A DNA stretch of 64,000 bases, taken from Photobacterium angustum (GTDB lineage: Bacteria > Pseudomonadota > Gammaproteobacteria > Enterobacterales > Vibrionaceae). The notes beneath the pieces were generated by a model that had not been told where the DNA came from, searched no databases, and worked only from the letters and a program-made list of their open reading frames with translations. The stretch is taken from positions 310,001-374,000 of the forward strand of contig NZ_MSCJ01000003.1 of the NCBI RefSeq assembly GCF_002954615.1, in the 5' to 3' direction. A program made the position numbers and the translations under genes. This document shows positions 52,521 through 61,307 of this stretch, piece after piece. Numbering within the stretch: position 1 is the first letter of the stretch; each line of letters begins with the position of its first letter.

Positions 52521-53468
52521 TTAATGGGGAATGGGCTGTTGGGTATAGTGCACAATCTGTTCGTTGCCATTTAATTGATTGATCAAAATATCTGCGGCTT
52601 TTTTACCGGCACAGGCATAACCGGGATCTACGCTGAATATCTTAGGAAAAAGAAAAGAAAGTAATTCATTACCGCCAACACCTGTTACGACGACATCTTC
52701 CCGTGCGATTTCTTGTAATCTTTTAGCTACACCAAGAGCAATCGTATCGCTGGCGCATATAATGGCCTGTGTATCAGGTTTTAGTACTTCATCAACTAAT
52801 TGGTAAGCACTTTCGTGGCTTAATTTACCTGTTTTGTAGCAAGGTGTTACGCCTTGGTTTTTACACCATTTTTTATAAGCAGTAAGGCGTGCCAGACCTG
52901 TCGTCTTATCTTCAGGGTCTACTCCGATATAACTGATACGAGATATCGATTGATGGTGAACATGTGCGAGCGCGTGCTCTATAACACCTTGATTATCATA
53001 GTTGATTGAGGATATTAGTTGCGTATCCATTGCTATTGCAACAACACGATTACCCCATTGGGCTAATGCATTTTCGTCGCAACCGGTAAAGCCAAAAACA
53101 ATAACACCATCAACATTACGCTTTTTGAGCACTGATAAATGTTCATTGGTTTTGTTGCGATCAAATTGGCTTTCCATAATCACCACGTCATAACCTGCGG
53201 CATACAGTGTGCTTAACATGGTCGCGACAACACGGTTCTCTGAGGGGGAATCGAGGCGAGAGATGATAATCCCCACCACTTTTTGACTGCCGCCCCGCAT
53301 TGATTGAGCTGATTTTGAAGGTGTATATCCAGACTCACGAATGATTTTTTCCACCTTCTCACGTGTTTGTGCTTTTACCTTAGGGTCGTTGGTTAACACA
53401 CGGCTTACTGTTGACTTGCCAACATCAGCTAACTTTGCGATATCAAGAATGGTGAGTTTTTTGTTCAT
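52521..53468 (-). CDS. treR: trehalose operon repressor, LacI family
   Basis: 315 aa. N-terminal LacI-type HTH and hinge helix: LTILDIAKLADVGKSTVSRVL and YTPSKSAQSMRGG. The ligand-binding domain follows (VVGIIISRLDSPSENRVVATM). It lies first in treR-treB-treC. In enterobacteria TreR is induced by trehalose-6-phosphate. Two palindromic operators lie between it and treB, so it controls treBC while its own promoter is upstream. Confidence 0.93.
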   Translation of the reverse strand: MNKKLTILDIAKLADVGKSTVSRVLTNDPKVKAQTREKVEKIIRESGYTPSKSAQSMRGGSQKVVGIIISRLDSPSENRVVATMLSTLYAAGYDVVIMESQFDRNKTNEHLSVLKKRNVDGVIVFGFTGCDENALAQWGNRVVAIAMDTQLISSINYDNQGVIEHALAHVHHQSISRISYIGVDPEDKTTGLARLTAYKKWCKNQGVTPCYKTGKLSHESAYQLVDEVLKPDTQAIICASDTIALGVAKRLQEIAREDVVVTGVGGNELLSFLFPKIFSVDPGYACAGKKAADILINQLNGNEQIVHYTQQPIPH

Positions 53469-53865
53469 AAGTCGTCAAATTAAAGGTGGATTGAGCAAAA
53501 GGAAATTATCGCGCTCTTATCTTCATCTAGAACTGACTATCTATCGTTAGAGGCGTAATTTATTTTGTAATACTATCAAGTACTCGTGGTTAGAGTATAT
53601 ATAAATTCCGAAGCGTGGTTTGCTCTGGATCCCTTGGTGTGGTGAGGCGATCTATTTTCCAATCAGCAATACGCCATCTACTTCGCTTTCTGCCATTTTC
53701 TCTTCTTTTTTGCCTTTATCTTATGCCTACCGACCCAACCATTACCATATGGTAATAATCTTTTGTTTTTTTGTTGTATTGTTGTTTTTAGTGTAATTAT
53801 TAATAATACATCCATCGAAACGCACAAGGCGTTCACAAACATAAATACACAAGGTTTTATTACTC
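53469..53865. other. intergenic region upstream of 80-aa gene copy 2
   Basis: No gene. The last 90 bases are the duplicated leader (AATACATCCATCGAAACGC...) shared with 43160-43220. The treR promoter should lie at the other end. Confidence 0.55.
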
Positions 53866-54108
53866 ATGAAAACAGTTATTAAAGCAACTATCGCAGCCGC
53901 TATCATCGCTATGTCTTACAACGCTTCAGCTAAAGATGGTGCGTTCACAGGTAATGTTCAATTTCAAAAAGCAGCAGCTAGCACTATGAATGCAGCTCAC
54001 TACCAAAAACAAGGTACTGCAGAGCGTTCACACTCAGGTGTGGTATTCACACAATCAGCATCACAACTTACTTTTGCTGAAAAGCTACTGTCTGCTGCTG
54101 ATAAATAA
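53866..54108 (+). CDS. small secreted protein, 80 aa, copy 2
   Basis: Encodes exactly the same 80 residues as 43221-43463, with silent codon differences scattered through it. Signal peptide ends NASA, then a mature part beginning KDGAFTGNVQFQ. The downstream region also matches copy 1 (TTAATTATTACG...TAATAGTGGTTAAC). Protein identity with diverged synonymous sites and flanks indicates constraint or conversion acting on the coding part. Confidence 0.82.
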   Translation: MKTVIKATIAAAIIAMSYNASAKDGAFTGNVQFQKAAASTMNAAHYQKQGTAERSHSGVVFTQSASQLTFAEKLLSAADK

Positions 54109-54348
54109 GCCGCTGATATCGGCAAGTAACATCCCATTTTAATTATTACGTTTACGTAATAGTGGTTAACTTTTCATTTTATTGTTTATTTCCGGTAAGT
54201 GAGCTGTTGTTAGCATCAACACCAACAACAACCATAAAGATTTGACGCCGATAACACTCACTTTGCTATTCACACTCTGTAAAAAATTCCGGCTTATGGC
54301 ACATGCGGTAAACCAACATAAATTACTTAATATTATCGGAGCTTTATT

Positions 54349-55499
54349 ATGAGCAATGTCTTCTACATGCCACCTGTAACACTAATGGGTCCTAATGCTA
54401 TTCAATCTTTAGGTGCTGAACTTGCCTCAAAAGAGCTGAAAAAAGCGCTAATCGTGACAGACAGTGTATTAGTTGAAGTGGGTTTAGTGAGCAAGCTAAA
54501 TACGAGCTTACTGCGCACGGCCTTGATTACACTATTTACGATGGTGTGCAACCTAACCCAACAGAGAAAAACATTGAAGATGGCCTAGCGTTACTTGCAA
54601 GCAGCCATTCTGATTTTGTGATTTCATTCGGTGGTGGTTCTTCACACGATACTGCTAAAGGTATCGCACTTGTGGCAGCGAACGGTGGTCACATTCGTGA
54701 TTACTCGAAAGGTGTACACCTTTCTAAAAAGCCACAACTTCCATTGGTAACCGTGAACACAACAGCAGGTACCGCTTCAGAAATGACCGTATTTGCAATC
54801 ATCACTAACCAAGAAGATGAAACCAAATACCCAGTAGTTGATAAGCACTTCACGCCGATTATTGCAGTGAACGATTCAGAGCTAATGGTCGCAATGCCTA
54901 AGTTCCTAACTGCTGCAACCGGTATGGATGCATTAACGCACGCTGTTGAAGCGTATGTTTCAACTGCAGCGACACCAATCACTGATGCCTCTGCCATTAA
55001 AGCGATTGAGCTGATTGTAAACAACCTAGAAACCGCTGTGAACGACGGTCAAAACCGCGAAGCACGTGATGCAATGCAGTACGGCGAGTACCTTGCTGGT
55101 ATGGCATTCTCTAATGCATCTTTAGGTTACGTTCACTCAATGGCGCACCAATTAGGTGGTGTTTACGACCTGGCTCACGGCCTATGTAACGCGATTCTAT
55201 TGGCAGAAGTTTCACGTTTTAACGCCAAACAAGTACCAGAGCGTTTTGTTGATATTGCCAAAGCAATGGGTATCGACACAGCAGCAATGACCCAAGAGCA
55301 AGCAGTAAATGCAGCCCTTGAAGCGATTGATGCACTTTCTGAAAAAGTGGGTACTAAGCAACGCCTAGCTGATTTAGGTGTGACTGAAGACAAGCTAGCG
55401 TTCATGGCGCAAAACGCTCTAAACGATGCGTGTTCTTTAACTAACCCACGCAAAGCGAGCCTAGAAGAAATCGTAGAGATCTTTAAAGCACGCATGTAA
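54349..55499 (+). pseudogene. iron-containing alcohol dehydrogenase, frameshifted
   Basis: The first part (54349-about 54500) encodes VFYMPPVTLMGPNAIQSLGA...VTDSVLVEVGLVSKL, then the frame shifts. The correct continuation AHGLDYTIYDGVQPNPTEKN is in another frame from about 54513. From 54546 a 317-aa open frame holds the rest, including FGGGSSHDTAKGIA (NAD site), TGMDALTHAVEAY and MAHQLGGVYDLAHG with iron ligands. A single-base indel near 54497-54517 explains it. The rest is undamaged, so the mutation is recent, or it is a sequencing error. Family: Fe-ADH/YiaY-like. Confidence 0.85.
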
Positions 55500-55513
55500 T
55501 TAGCAACGCTTTT

Positions 55514-55547
55514 AAAAAAGGCCACTGTTTATTCAGTGGCCTTTTTT
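55514..55547. terminator. bidirectional terminator
   Basis: AAAAAAGGCCACTG/CAGTGGCCTTTTTT, loop TTTATT. Shared by the dehydrogenase and the convergent XRE gene. Confidence 0.95.
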
Positions 55548-55861
55548 TATTCGGGTTGAGCAGTCGCTGCGTCAGTCTTGTTAGCGGAAAGCGTCACATA
55601 GCGTTGTTGCAGCTCTGCCAATAACTCTAGGGTGTCAAACTCGTCTAAAGAAGGGCGATCACCAGCAAAGAACATGATGCTTTTATTAAACATCTTTGAT
55701 AATTCTAAAAGTGTATCTAAGCGTGGTTGAGTTCGACCATTCTCTAAGTCTAAGTAGGTTTGTCTTGCTATCTTAAGGTGTTTTGCGGCATCGACTTGTG
55801 TCATGCCATGCTCTTCACGGGCTTGCTTAAGCCGGTGGTAAAAGGCTTGGGGGTTATTCAT
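55547..55861 (-). CDS. XRE-family regulator, paralog of 11129-11434
   Basis: 104 aa, cI/Cro-type HTH over residues 10-65 (LKQAREEHGMTQVDAAKHL, KIARQTYLDLENGRTQPRLD). Very similar over most of its length to the island XRE protein at 11129-11434. The C-terminal tail differs (VTLSANKTDAATAQPE). It has no partner gene, so the target is unknown. Presence of two relatives suggests one is chromosomal and the other travelled with the island. Confidence 0.88.
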   Translation of the reverse strand: MNNPQAFYHRLKQAREEHGMTQVDAAKHLKIARQTYLDLENGRTQPRLDTLLELSKMFNKSIMFFAGDRPSLDEFDTLELLAELQQRYVTLSANKTDAATAQPE

Positions 55862-56172
55862 TATTTTATTCTTCTACATGTCGGACGCCAAGATTGTATA
55901 GATAAACGACAAGCTGAAAAATAGGTGAAAGTAATTTTTATGTCAGTAAAAGTGAATGGGGAAGGGGGCAATAATCAGACAATAAAAGCTTCGTGTTTAA
56001 TCGACTGATTATGCTTTTTCGTTGTAATTATTTATCGTTATTTGATTTTGACTCGTTTTTGAGGAGTCGTGTAGCCTAGCGTTAACTCAATACTTTCGTG
56101 AAGACGATTATAAGAAAACATAACGACTTGTATTAACGTTAGTGGTTTTCTGTAATTTAACGCTTTTATCTT
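55862..56172. other. intergenic region
   Basis: No supportable gene; contains the promoter of the XRE gene. AT-rich. Confidence 0.5.
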
Positions 56173-56370
56173 TTATCTTTTATCTTTATTCCTTTCTTCA
56201 AAAAATGTTCTAAAGTCGAATTTAGTACAATTTCCATTATCATTACTCATTAGTGCTGGGTTACTAACGAGAACACAATGCTTTTCATTGCTTGCTGAGT
56301 CTTTTTCATTATGGCTACTACAACCCATTAATACGAATATTAATGCAGTTAGTGTTATTATTTTTTTCAA
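56173..56370 (-). CDS. small lipoprotein, 65 aa
   Basis: Lipobox FVLMGCSS gives a lipidated Cys at about residue 17. The mature part is about 49 residues, charged, with two more Cys (EKHCVLV and GNCTKF) that may form a disulfide, and a basic end. AAGGAG lies upstream of the ATG. Family not recognised. It stands alone before the phosphonate operon, opposite strand, with no functional link visible. Confidence 0.65.
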   Translation of the reverse strand: MKKIITLTALIFVLMGCSSHNEKDSASNEKHCVLVSNPALMSNDNGNCTKFDFRTFFEERNKDKR

Positions 56371-56786
56371 TTAAGACTCCTTACTTAATATTGCTTCTTA
56401 TAATAGAAATACGATTAACTTTATGATTCTATAGGATTTAAAATTCATATAAATACCTTTCGAGTATATATTGTTTGTAAATTAAGTGCTATGAGATCTA
56501 AAGGCTATTTTCAATTTATAAAGCGTTTTAAAAATCTATCGTTTTTTAATTTTCTATCATATGTAGCCGCTCTATTGATTCATTTATTAACTTTTCATTA
56601 AGGCGTTATCTAGACAAGTTAGTGCTCTCGTCTAGATAATCTCTCTGCTCCTTTATTCTGCTTGAATCTTACCTGCTATACCTTTTTTGAATGCGCTTTT
56701 CTGCCACATTCCTGAAATGTTTTTTTTATAAAAGCGACACAAAAAATTGCCACGCTATGAGCATTATTTAACTAGGGCTCAATAGC
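56371..56786. other. intergenic regulatory region upstream of phnC
   Basis: Contains two motifs related to the site upstream of phnF (56606-56640). No full Pho box could be recognised by eye. No gene seen. Confidence 0.55.
56606..56640. promoter_or_regulatory. candidate PhnF operators upstream of phnC
   Basis: TTATCTAGACAAGTT (56606-56620) and CTCGTCTAGATAAT (56627-56640) are inverted copies of the half-sites in the palindrome at 59504-59519 before phnF. They are probably bound by the GntR-type PhnF. Confidence 0.65.
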
Positions 56787-57620
56787 ATGGATAACATTAT
56801 TGAAGTCAAAGATCTGACAAAAACGTTTGGAAATAAAAAAGCTTTAAATGCAATCGATTTCAGTATTCAGCATAAAGAAATGACGGCGCTCTTAGGCCCT
56901 TCGGGATCAGGTAAATCGACATTAATGCGCCATTTAAGTGGCTTAGTTTATGGCGATAAAGATCAAAATAGTGAGATCCGTGTTTTAGGTGAAGTGGTCC
57001 AAGCGAATGGTCGTGCAACGGTAGATATTCGACAAAGACGCGCCCAAGCGGGGTATATTTTTCAACAATTCAATCTTGTTAATCGTCTCACTGTTCTAAC
57101 TAACGTATTAATTGGTGCCATGAGTCATACACCGTTGTGGCGTACTTTAAGTGGTCGATTCAGTGTAGAGCAAAAACAGCAAGCGTTAGCTGCTTTAGAG
57201 CGAGTTGGGATGAGTGATTTTGCCCATCAACGTGTTTCGACTCTTTCTGGTGGGCAGCAACAACGTGTAGCAATCGCTCGTGCCTTGATGCAAAAAGCGA
57301 AGATCATTTTCGCAGATGAGCCCATCGCTTCATTAGATCCAGAGTCTTCTCGTATTGTGATGGAATTACTGACAGACATTAACCAGAGGGAAGGTATTCC
57401 TGTGGTTGTTACTTTGCACCAAGTCGAGCATGCCCTTAAATATTGTAAACATGTCATCGCATTAAAAGAAGGCAAAGTCTTTTATCAAGGTGAAAGCGCA
57501 AGCATCTGCCAACAAGAGCTTGAACAGCTCTATAGCTATCAACCCAAAGTCAATATTGATGAGAGTGAACCTCTACCACTAGCGTCAATAGAAAACCATT
57601 CCACCCCTTTACTACGTTAA
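56787..57620 (+). CDS. phnC: phosphonate ABC transporter ATP-binding protein
   Basis: 277 aa. Powers phosphonate import across the inner membrane. Walker A GPSGSGKST (37-45), Q-loop in FQQFNLVNRLTVLTNV, signature LSGGQQQR, Walker B IIFADEPIASLD, and switch His in VVTLHQ. First gene of the operon phnC-D-E-F-G-H-I-J-K. 13 nt separate it from the phnD frame. Works with PhnD and PhnE. Confidence 0.95.
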   Translation: MDNIIEVKDLTKTFGNKKALNAIDFSIQHKEMTALLGPSGSGKSTLMRHLSGLVYGDKDQNSEIRVLGEVVQANGRATVDIRQRRAQAGYIFQQFNLVNRLTVLTNVLIGAMSHTPLWRTLSGRFSVEQKQQALAALERVGMSDFAHQRVSTLSGGQQQRVAIARALMQKAKIIFADEPIASLDPESSRIVMELLTDINQREGIPVVVTLHQVEHALKYCKHVIALKEGKVFYQGESASICQQELEQLYSYQPKVNIDESEPLPLASIENHSTPLLR

Positions 57621-57639
57621 CACACAAAGGATATTGAAG

Positions 57640-58635
57640 ATGTTACGAGCACTAAAGACGATGGTTTGTAGTCTTGGACTACTTACAGCTGCAACAGCGA
57701 TCCCCGTTTCTGCTGAAGAGAAATTGGAATCGCTTAATTTCGGTATTATTTCGACTGAATCACAGCAAAATCTTAAAACAGTGTGGGACCCGTTCCTAAA
57801 AGATATGAGTGATAAACTGGGCATGGAAGTGAAAGCCTATTTTGCGCCAGATTATGCGGGCATTATTCAAGGTATGCGTTTCGATAAAGTTGATGTCGCT
57901 TGGTTTGGTAATAAATCAGCGATGGAAGCGGTTGACCGAGCAGGGGGAGAGGTTTTCGCGCAAACGGTAGATTCCGAAGGAAATCCTGGTTACTGGAGTT
58001 TATTGATCACCCATAAAGACAGCCCAATTAACAGTGTTGAAGACATGATTTCCCAGCGTTCGAAGCTCGCGTTTGGTAATGGCGATCCAAATTCAACATC
58101 AGGTTTTCTTGTACCGTCATACTATGTCTTTGCAAAGAATAACATTCAACCGTCAGAGTTTAAGCGCACGTTGAATGCTAGTCATGAAGTGAATCTCTTT
58201 GCTGTTGCAAATCAACAAGTGGATGTAGCGACGAATAATACGGAAAGTATGCGTCGTTTCGAGCTTACCAATCCAGAAAAGTTTGCCAATATTAAAGTAA
58301 TTTGGCAGTCACCACTTATTCCATCCGATCCTATTGTGTGGCGTAAAAATCTCCCTGATTCAGCAAAAAATGAAATTTACAGTTTTTTCATGGAGTACGG
58401 TACTTCTGGTGATGAGAAAGAGCTAGCCGTTCTAAAAGAACTCGGTTGGGCTCCTTTTAAACCATCGAGTGATTTACAGCTGCTACCAATTCGCCAGCTA
58501 GCGCTCTTTAAACAGCTAAATAGCTTGAATAAACAAACAAGTTTAACCAAAGAGCAAGCGTCAAAATTACAATCAGCAAAGAGTAAGCTTGCTGTTCTAA
58601 ACCGCCAAATGAGTGCTCTTGAAGCAATGGAATAG
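57640..58635 (+). CDS. phnD: phosphonate ABC transporter substrate-binding protein
   Basis: 331 aa, periplasmic. The start is placed at the ATG preceded by AGGA 8 nt upstream; a TTG codon two codons earlier also opens the frame. Signal peptide about 1-26 (ends VSA). Mature part: LNFGIISTESQQNL, YFAPDYAGIIQGMRF, FGNGDPNSTSGFLVP and NNTESMRRF, typical of PhnD ligand pockets. Binds alkylphosphonates. A hairpin follows before phnE. Confidence 0.95.
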   Translation: MLRALKTMVCSLGLLTAATAIPVSAEEKLESLNFGIISTESQQNLKTVWDPFLKDMSDKLGMEVKAYFAPDYAGIIQGMRFDKVDVAWFGNKSAMEAVDRAGGEVFAQTVDSEGNPGYWSLLITHKDSPINSVEDMISQRSKLAFGNGDPNSTSGFLVPSYYVFAKNNIQPSEFKRTLNASHEVNLFAVANQQVDVATNNTESMRRFELTNPEKFANIKVIWQSPLIPSDPIVWRKNLPDSAKNEIYSFFMEYGTSGDEKELAVLKELGWAPFKPSSDLQLLPIRQLALFKQLNSLNKQTSLTKEQASKLQSAKSKLAVLNRQMSALEAME

Positions 58636-58643
58636 CGTCGCAT

Positions 58644-58669
58644 GGGCTGGAGGAACGATTTTCCAGCCC
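58644..58669 (+). terminator. intercistronic hairpin between phnD and phnE
   Basis: GGGCTGGA/TCCAGCCC with a 10-nt loop, followed by only a short T-run. Likely an attenuator or 3' stabiliser raising PhnD over the membrane subunit. Confidence 0.6.
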
Positions 58670-58703
58670 TTTGCTGCCACACAGTATTTAATGGATAGAT
58701 GCA

Positions 58704-59492
58704 ATGAGCAGTTCAACTCAAAATATCTCAATGGGTCCCACTTCTCAATGGAAGCGCTTTGCAATCATGTTACTGGTTGCGTTTGTTCTTGCTTGGTCTT
58801 GGCAAGGTGCAGAAATGAATCCAGTTCAATTAATAAAAGATTCTGGAAACATGATTGAGCTGGGTGCGGACTTTTTCCCGCCAGACTTTACTTACTGGAA
58901 ACTTTACCTCGAAGAGACCTTGATAACGATACAAATTGCATTGTGGGGGACGATATTAGCCGTCGTTATTTCCATCCCATTTGGATTGATGTGCTCAGAA
59001 AATATAGCCCCTTGGTGGATATATCAGCCAATGCGTCGCTTGATGGATTCTGCTCGAGCAATCAATGAAATGGTATTTGCAATGCTATTTGTTGTTGCTG
59101 TTGGGTTAGGGCCTTTTGCTGGCGTACTTGCGTTATTTGTACATACCACAGGCGTACTTGCAAAACTGTTTTCTGAAGCGGTCGAAGCTATTGATATTGG
59201 CCCAGTAGAAGGCGTTCGTGCGACAGGAGCCAATAAAATTGAAGAGATTTTATATGGCGTTCTTCCTCAAGTATTACCGCTTTGGATCTCTTTTACTTTA
59301 TATCGACTTGAGTCGAACGTTCGTTCGGCCACTGTGGTAGGCATGGTGGGTGCTGGTGGTATAGGGGTTCTGTTATGGGAAGCGATAAGAGGTTTTCAGT
59401 TCCAACAGACCGCTTGCATTATGTTGATCGTCATTGTCACTGTGAGTTTGATTGATTTTGCCTCACAACATATCCGAAAAATGTTTATTTAA
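58704..59492 (+). CDS. phnE: phosphonate ABC transporter permease
   Basis: 262 aa inner-membrane channel. About six TM segments beginning [15 protein letters not shown]. The ABC-permease EAA loop is seen at [20 protein letters not shown], near the C-terminal third. [20 protein letters not shown] is typical of PhnE. Partner of PhnC and PhnD. Start ATG with GGATAGATGCA upstream. Confidence 0.94.
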   Translation: MSSSTQNISMGPTSQWKRFAIMLLVAFVLAWSWQGAEMNPVQLIKDSGNMIELGADFFPPDFTYWKLYLEETLITIQIALWGTILAVVISIPFGLMCSENIAPWWIYQPMRRLMDSARAINEMVFAMLFVVAVGLGPFAGVLALFVHTTGVLAKLFSEAVEAIDIGPVEGVRATGANKIEEILYGVLPQVLPLWISFTLYRLESNVRSATVVGMVGAGGIGVLLWEAIRGFQFQQTACIMLIVIVTVSLIDFASQHIRKMFI

Positions 59493-59503
59493 TATTTTTC
59501 ATA

Positions 59504-59519
59504 ACTTGTCTAGATAAGT
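59504..59519. promoter_or_regulatory. candidate PhnF operator upstream of phnF
   Basis: ACTTGTCTAGATAAGT, near-perfect palindrome between phnE and phnF, also present as half-sites before phnC. Suggests autoregulation and a second promoter. Confidence 0.7.
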
Positions 59520-59544
59520 CACCCGTGATGCTGAGAGATTGACG

Positions 59545-60240
59545 ATGAGAGTGTATTTGAATATTGCGAAACACTTAGAAGAGGATGTTCGCCGCTACTT
59601 TCAAGCCGGTGACTATTTACCATCAGAATCAGAACTTGCTAAACGGTTTAATGTAAATCGTCATACCGTGCGTCGTGCGATAGATGAGCTGGTGTTTAAT
59701 GGGATGATCGAACGCCAACAAGGACGAGGCAATATGGTTGTTAGCCAACCATTCGAGTACCCATTACATGCTGGGGCGCATTTTACTGATAATTTGTTGG
59801 AGCAGGGCAGTTTACCGACGAGTCGAGTGATCGAACGAGGTTTAACTCGCGCAAACGACAAGGTGGCTGCTCTCTTTGGTGTATTACCTGAGTCATCGAT
59901 TATTAAACTCACCACATTAAGAAAAATTGATGGTGTACCTGCAAGTGTGATTGACCATTACCTCTCAGATGTGAACTGGTGGCCTGCTGTAAAACATTTT
60001 GAAGTGGGATCACTTCATCACTATTTGAGAGACAAACTAGACGTTCAACTGACTAGACGTTCGACGCGGTTGAGAGCTGTTATGCCCACCAAAACGGATT
60101 GTCGTCTACTACAACTTCCTAGCAAAACGCCAGTTATGGCATTTAAAACCACCAATGTCTTAAAGGGCACTGATCGGATCGTGGAGTTTTCATCTTCACA
60201 TACACGATCGGATTTGGTTGAAATTGTTTTGGAGCACTAA
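59545..60240 (+). CDS. phnF: GntR/HutC-family regulator of phosphonate use
   Basis: 231 aa. N-terminal winged HTH (YLPSESELAKRFNVNRHTVRRAIDEL), C-terminal UTRA effector domain (LTTLRKIDGVPASVIDHYL, TRSDLVEIVLEH). ATG is preferred to TTG two codons earlier. In many operons PhnF represses phn genes in the absence of phosphate starvation or ligand. Palindromes upstream of phnC and phnF fit this. Its stop touches the phnG ATG (TAAATG). Confidence 0.92.
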   Translation: MRVYLNIAKHLEEDVRRYFQAGDYLPSESELAKRFNVNRHTVRRAIDELVFNGMIERQQGRGNMVVSQPFEYPLHAGAHFTDNLLEQGSLPTSRVIERGLTRANDKVAALFGVLPESSIIKLTTLRKIDGVPASVIDHYLSDVNWWPAVKHFEVGSLHHYLRDKLDVQLTRRSTRLRAVMPTKTDCRLLQLPSKTPVMAFKTTNVLKGTDRIVEFSSSHTRSDLVEIVLEH

Positions 60241-60693
60241 ATGGAAACGGAACAAAGAACACAACGACAAAAGTGGATGGCTGTGTTAGCTCGATGCGAT
60301 CATCGTTCCTTAGCTAACGGTTGGCAACAACTTGGCTTAGAGCCTAGTTATCACTTTGTTCGAGAGCCTGAGATTGGTCTTGCCCAAGTTCGCGCAAGAA
60401 TGGGTTCAACAGGGAGCCAGTTTAATATCGGTGACGTTACGATGACGCGAACAGTGATCCAACTTGATAGTGGAGAGCTAGGGTATAGCTACATCACTGG
60501 TCGTGATAAATATCACTCTGAGATAGCGGCTGTGATTGATGCCCTAATGCAAACATCGATGCAAAGCGATCTCCATCATCGTCTTATTAATCCGTTAAAT
60601 GCCGACATTGCGAAGCAAGAACAGTCTCGGGCTAAACAGGTTTCCGCAAGCAAGGTGGACTTTTTCACCATGGTTAGAGGAGAAGATGAATGA
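60241..60693 (+). CDS. phnG: C-P lyase core subunit PhnG
   Basis: 150 aa. Part of the PhnGHIJ complex that makes alpha-D-ribose-1-methylphosphonate-5-triphosphate and processes it. Characteristic stretches: WMAVLARCDHRSLANGW, VREPEIGLAQVRARMGSTGSQFNIGDVTMTR (shown in part as GLAQVRARMG), and GYSYITGRDKYHSEIAAV. Starts directly at the phnF stop and overlaps phnH by 4 nt (ATGA). Confidence 0.94.
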   Translation: METEQRTQRQKWMAVLARCDHRSLANGWQQLGLEPSYHFVREPEIGLAQVRARMGSTGSQFNIGDVTMTRTVIQLDSGELGYSYITGRDKYHSEIAAVIDALMQTSMQSDLHHRLINPLNADIAKQEQSRAKQVSASKVDFFTMVRGEDE

Positions 60694-61307
60694 GCCAGTT
60701 AGTAAAAGGATTTGATTGTCCAGTTCATGACGCTCAGCAGACTTTTCGTTTATTAATGGACGCAATGGCTAAACCTGGTCTCGTGGTTGAATTACCAAGT
60801 GATGTTCGCTTTGGTGGTGTTAGCAAAGCCGCAACACAGTTAATGCTTACTCTGGTGGATAACTCGACGCAAGTATTTATGTCTTCGCACTATTTAAATG
60901 ATCCTTCTTTCATTGAGAATGTCCGTTTTCATTGCGCCGCTTCTTTAACACAAATAAGAGAGCATGCTGATTTCGGGTTGTTAGCAGGTAACGAAATAAC
61001 AACGTTAAACGGTTTTTCTAAAGGCGAAGAAAGTTATCCAGACAAAAGTGCCTCCCTCATTATAGAAGTGGACTCGTTACAATCAGGTGTTGAGCTGTCA
61101 CTGACAGGCCCCGGTATTCAAGAAAAGACCACAGCTTATATCAATGGATTATCAAGCGAATTACTTGTAGCGGTATTGAACGGGCGAGGAGTATTTCCGC
61201 ATGGCGTGGATCTTTATTTCACAAGTGGTCGCCAAGTTATGGCGCTACCTAGAACAACGCAAGTTCAATTAAATAATAAAGAGGATGCGATATGTACGTT
61301 GCTGTAA
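60690..61307 (+). CDS. phnH: C-P lyase core subunit PhnH
   Basis: 205 aa. Starts with GFDCPVHDAQQTFRLLMDAM, followed by MAKPGLVVELP; FPHGVDLYFTSGRQVMALPR near the end is typical. PhnH supports assembly of the core complex. Overlaps phnG by 4 nt and phnI by 16 nt, so translation is tightly coupled. Confidence 0.94.
   Translation: MSQLVKGFDCPVHDAQQTFRLLMDAMAKPGLVVELPSDVRFGGVSKAATQLMLTLVDNSTQVFMSSHYLNDPSFIENVRFHCAASLTQIREHADFGLLAGNEITTLNGFSKGEESYPDKSASLIIEVDSLQSGVELSLTGPGIQEKTTAYINGLSSELLVAVLNGRGVFPHGVDLYFTSGRQVMALPRTTQVQLNNKEDAICTLL

Noticed and set aside
56575..56786. Pho box upstream of phnC
   Set aside because: No pair of CTGTCAT-like repeats with proper spacing could be seen.
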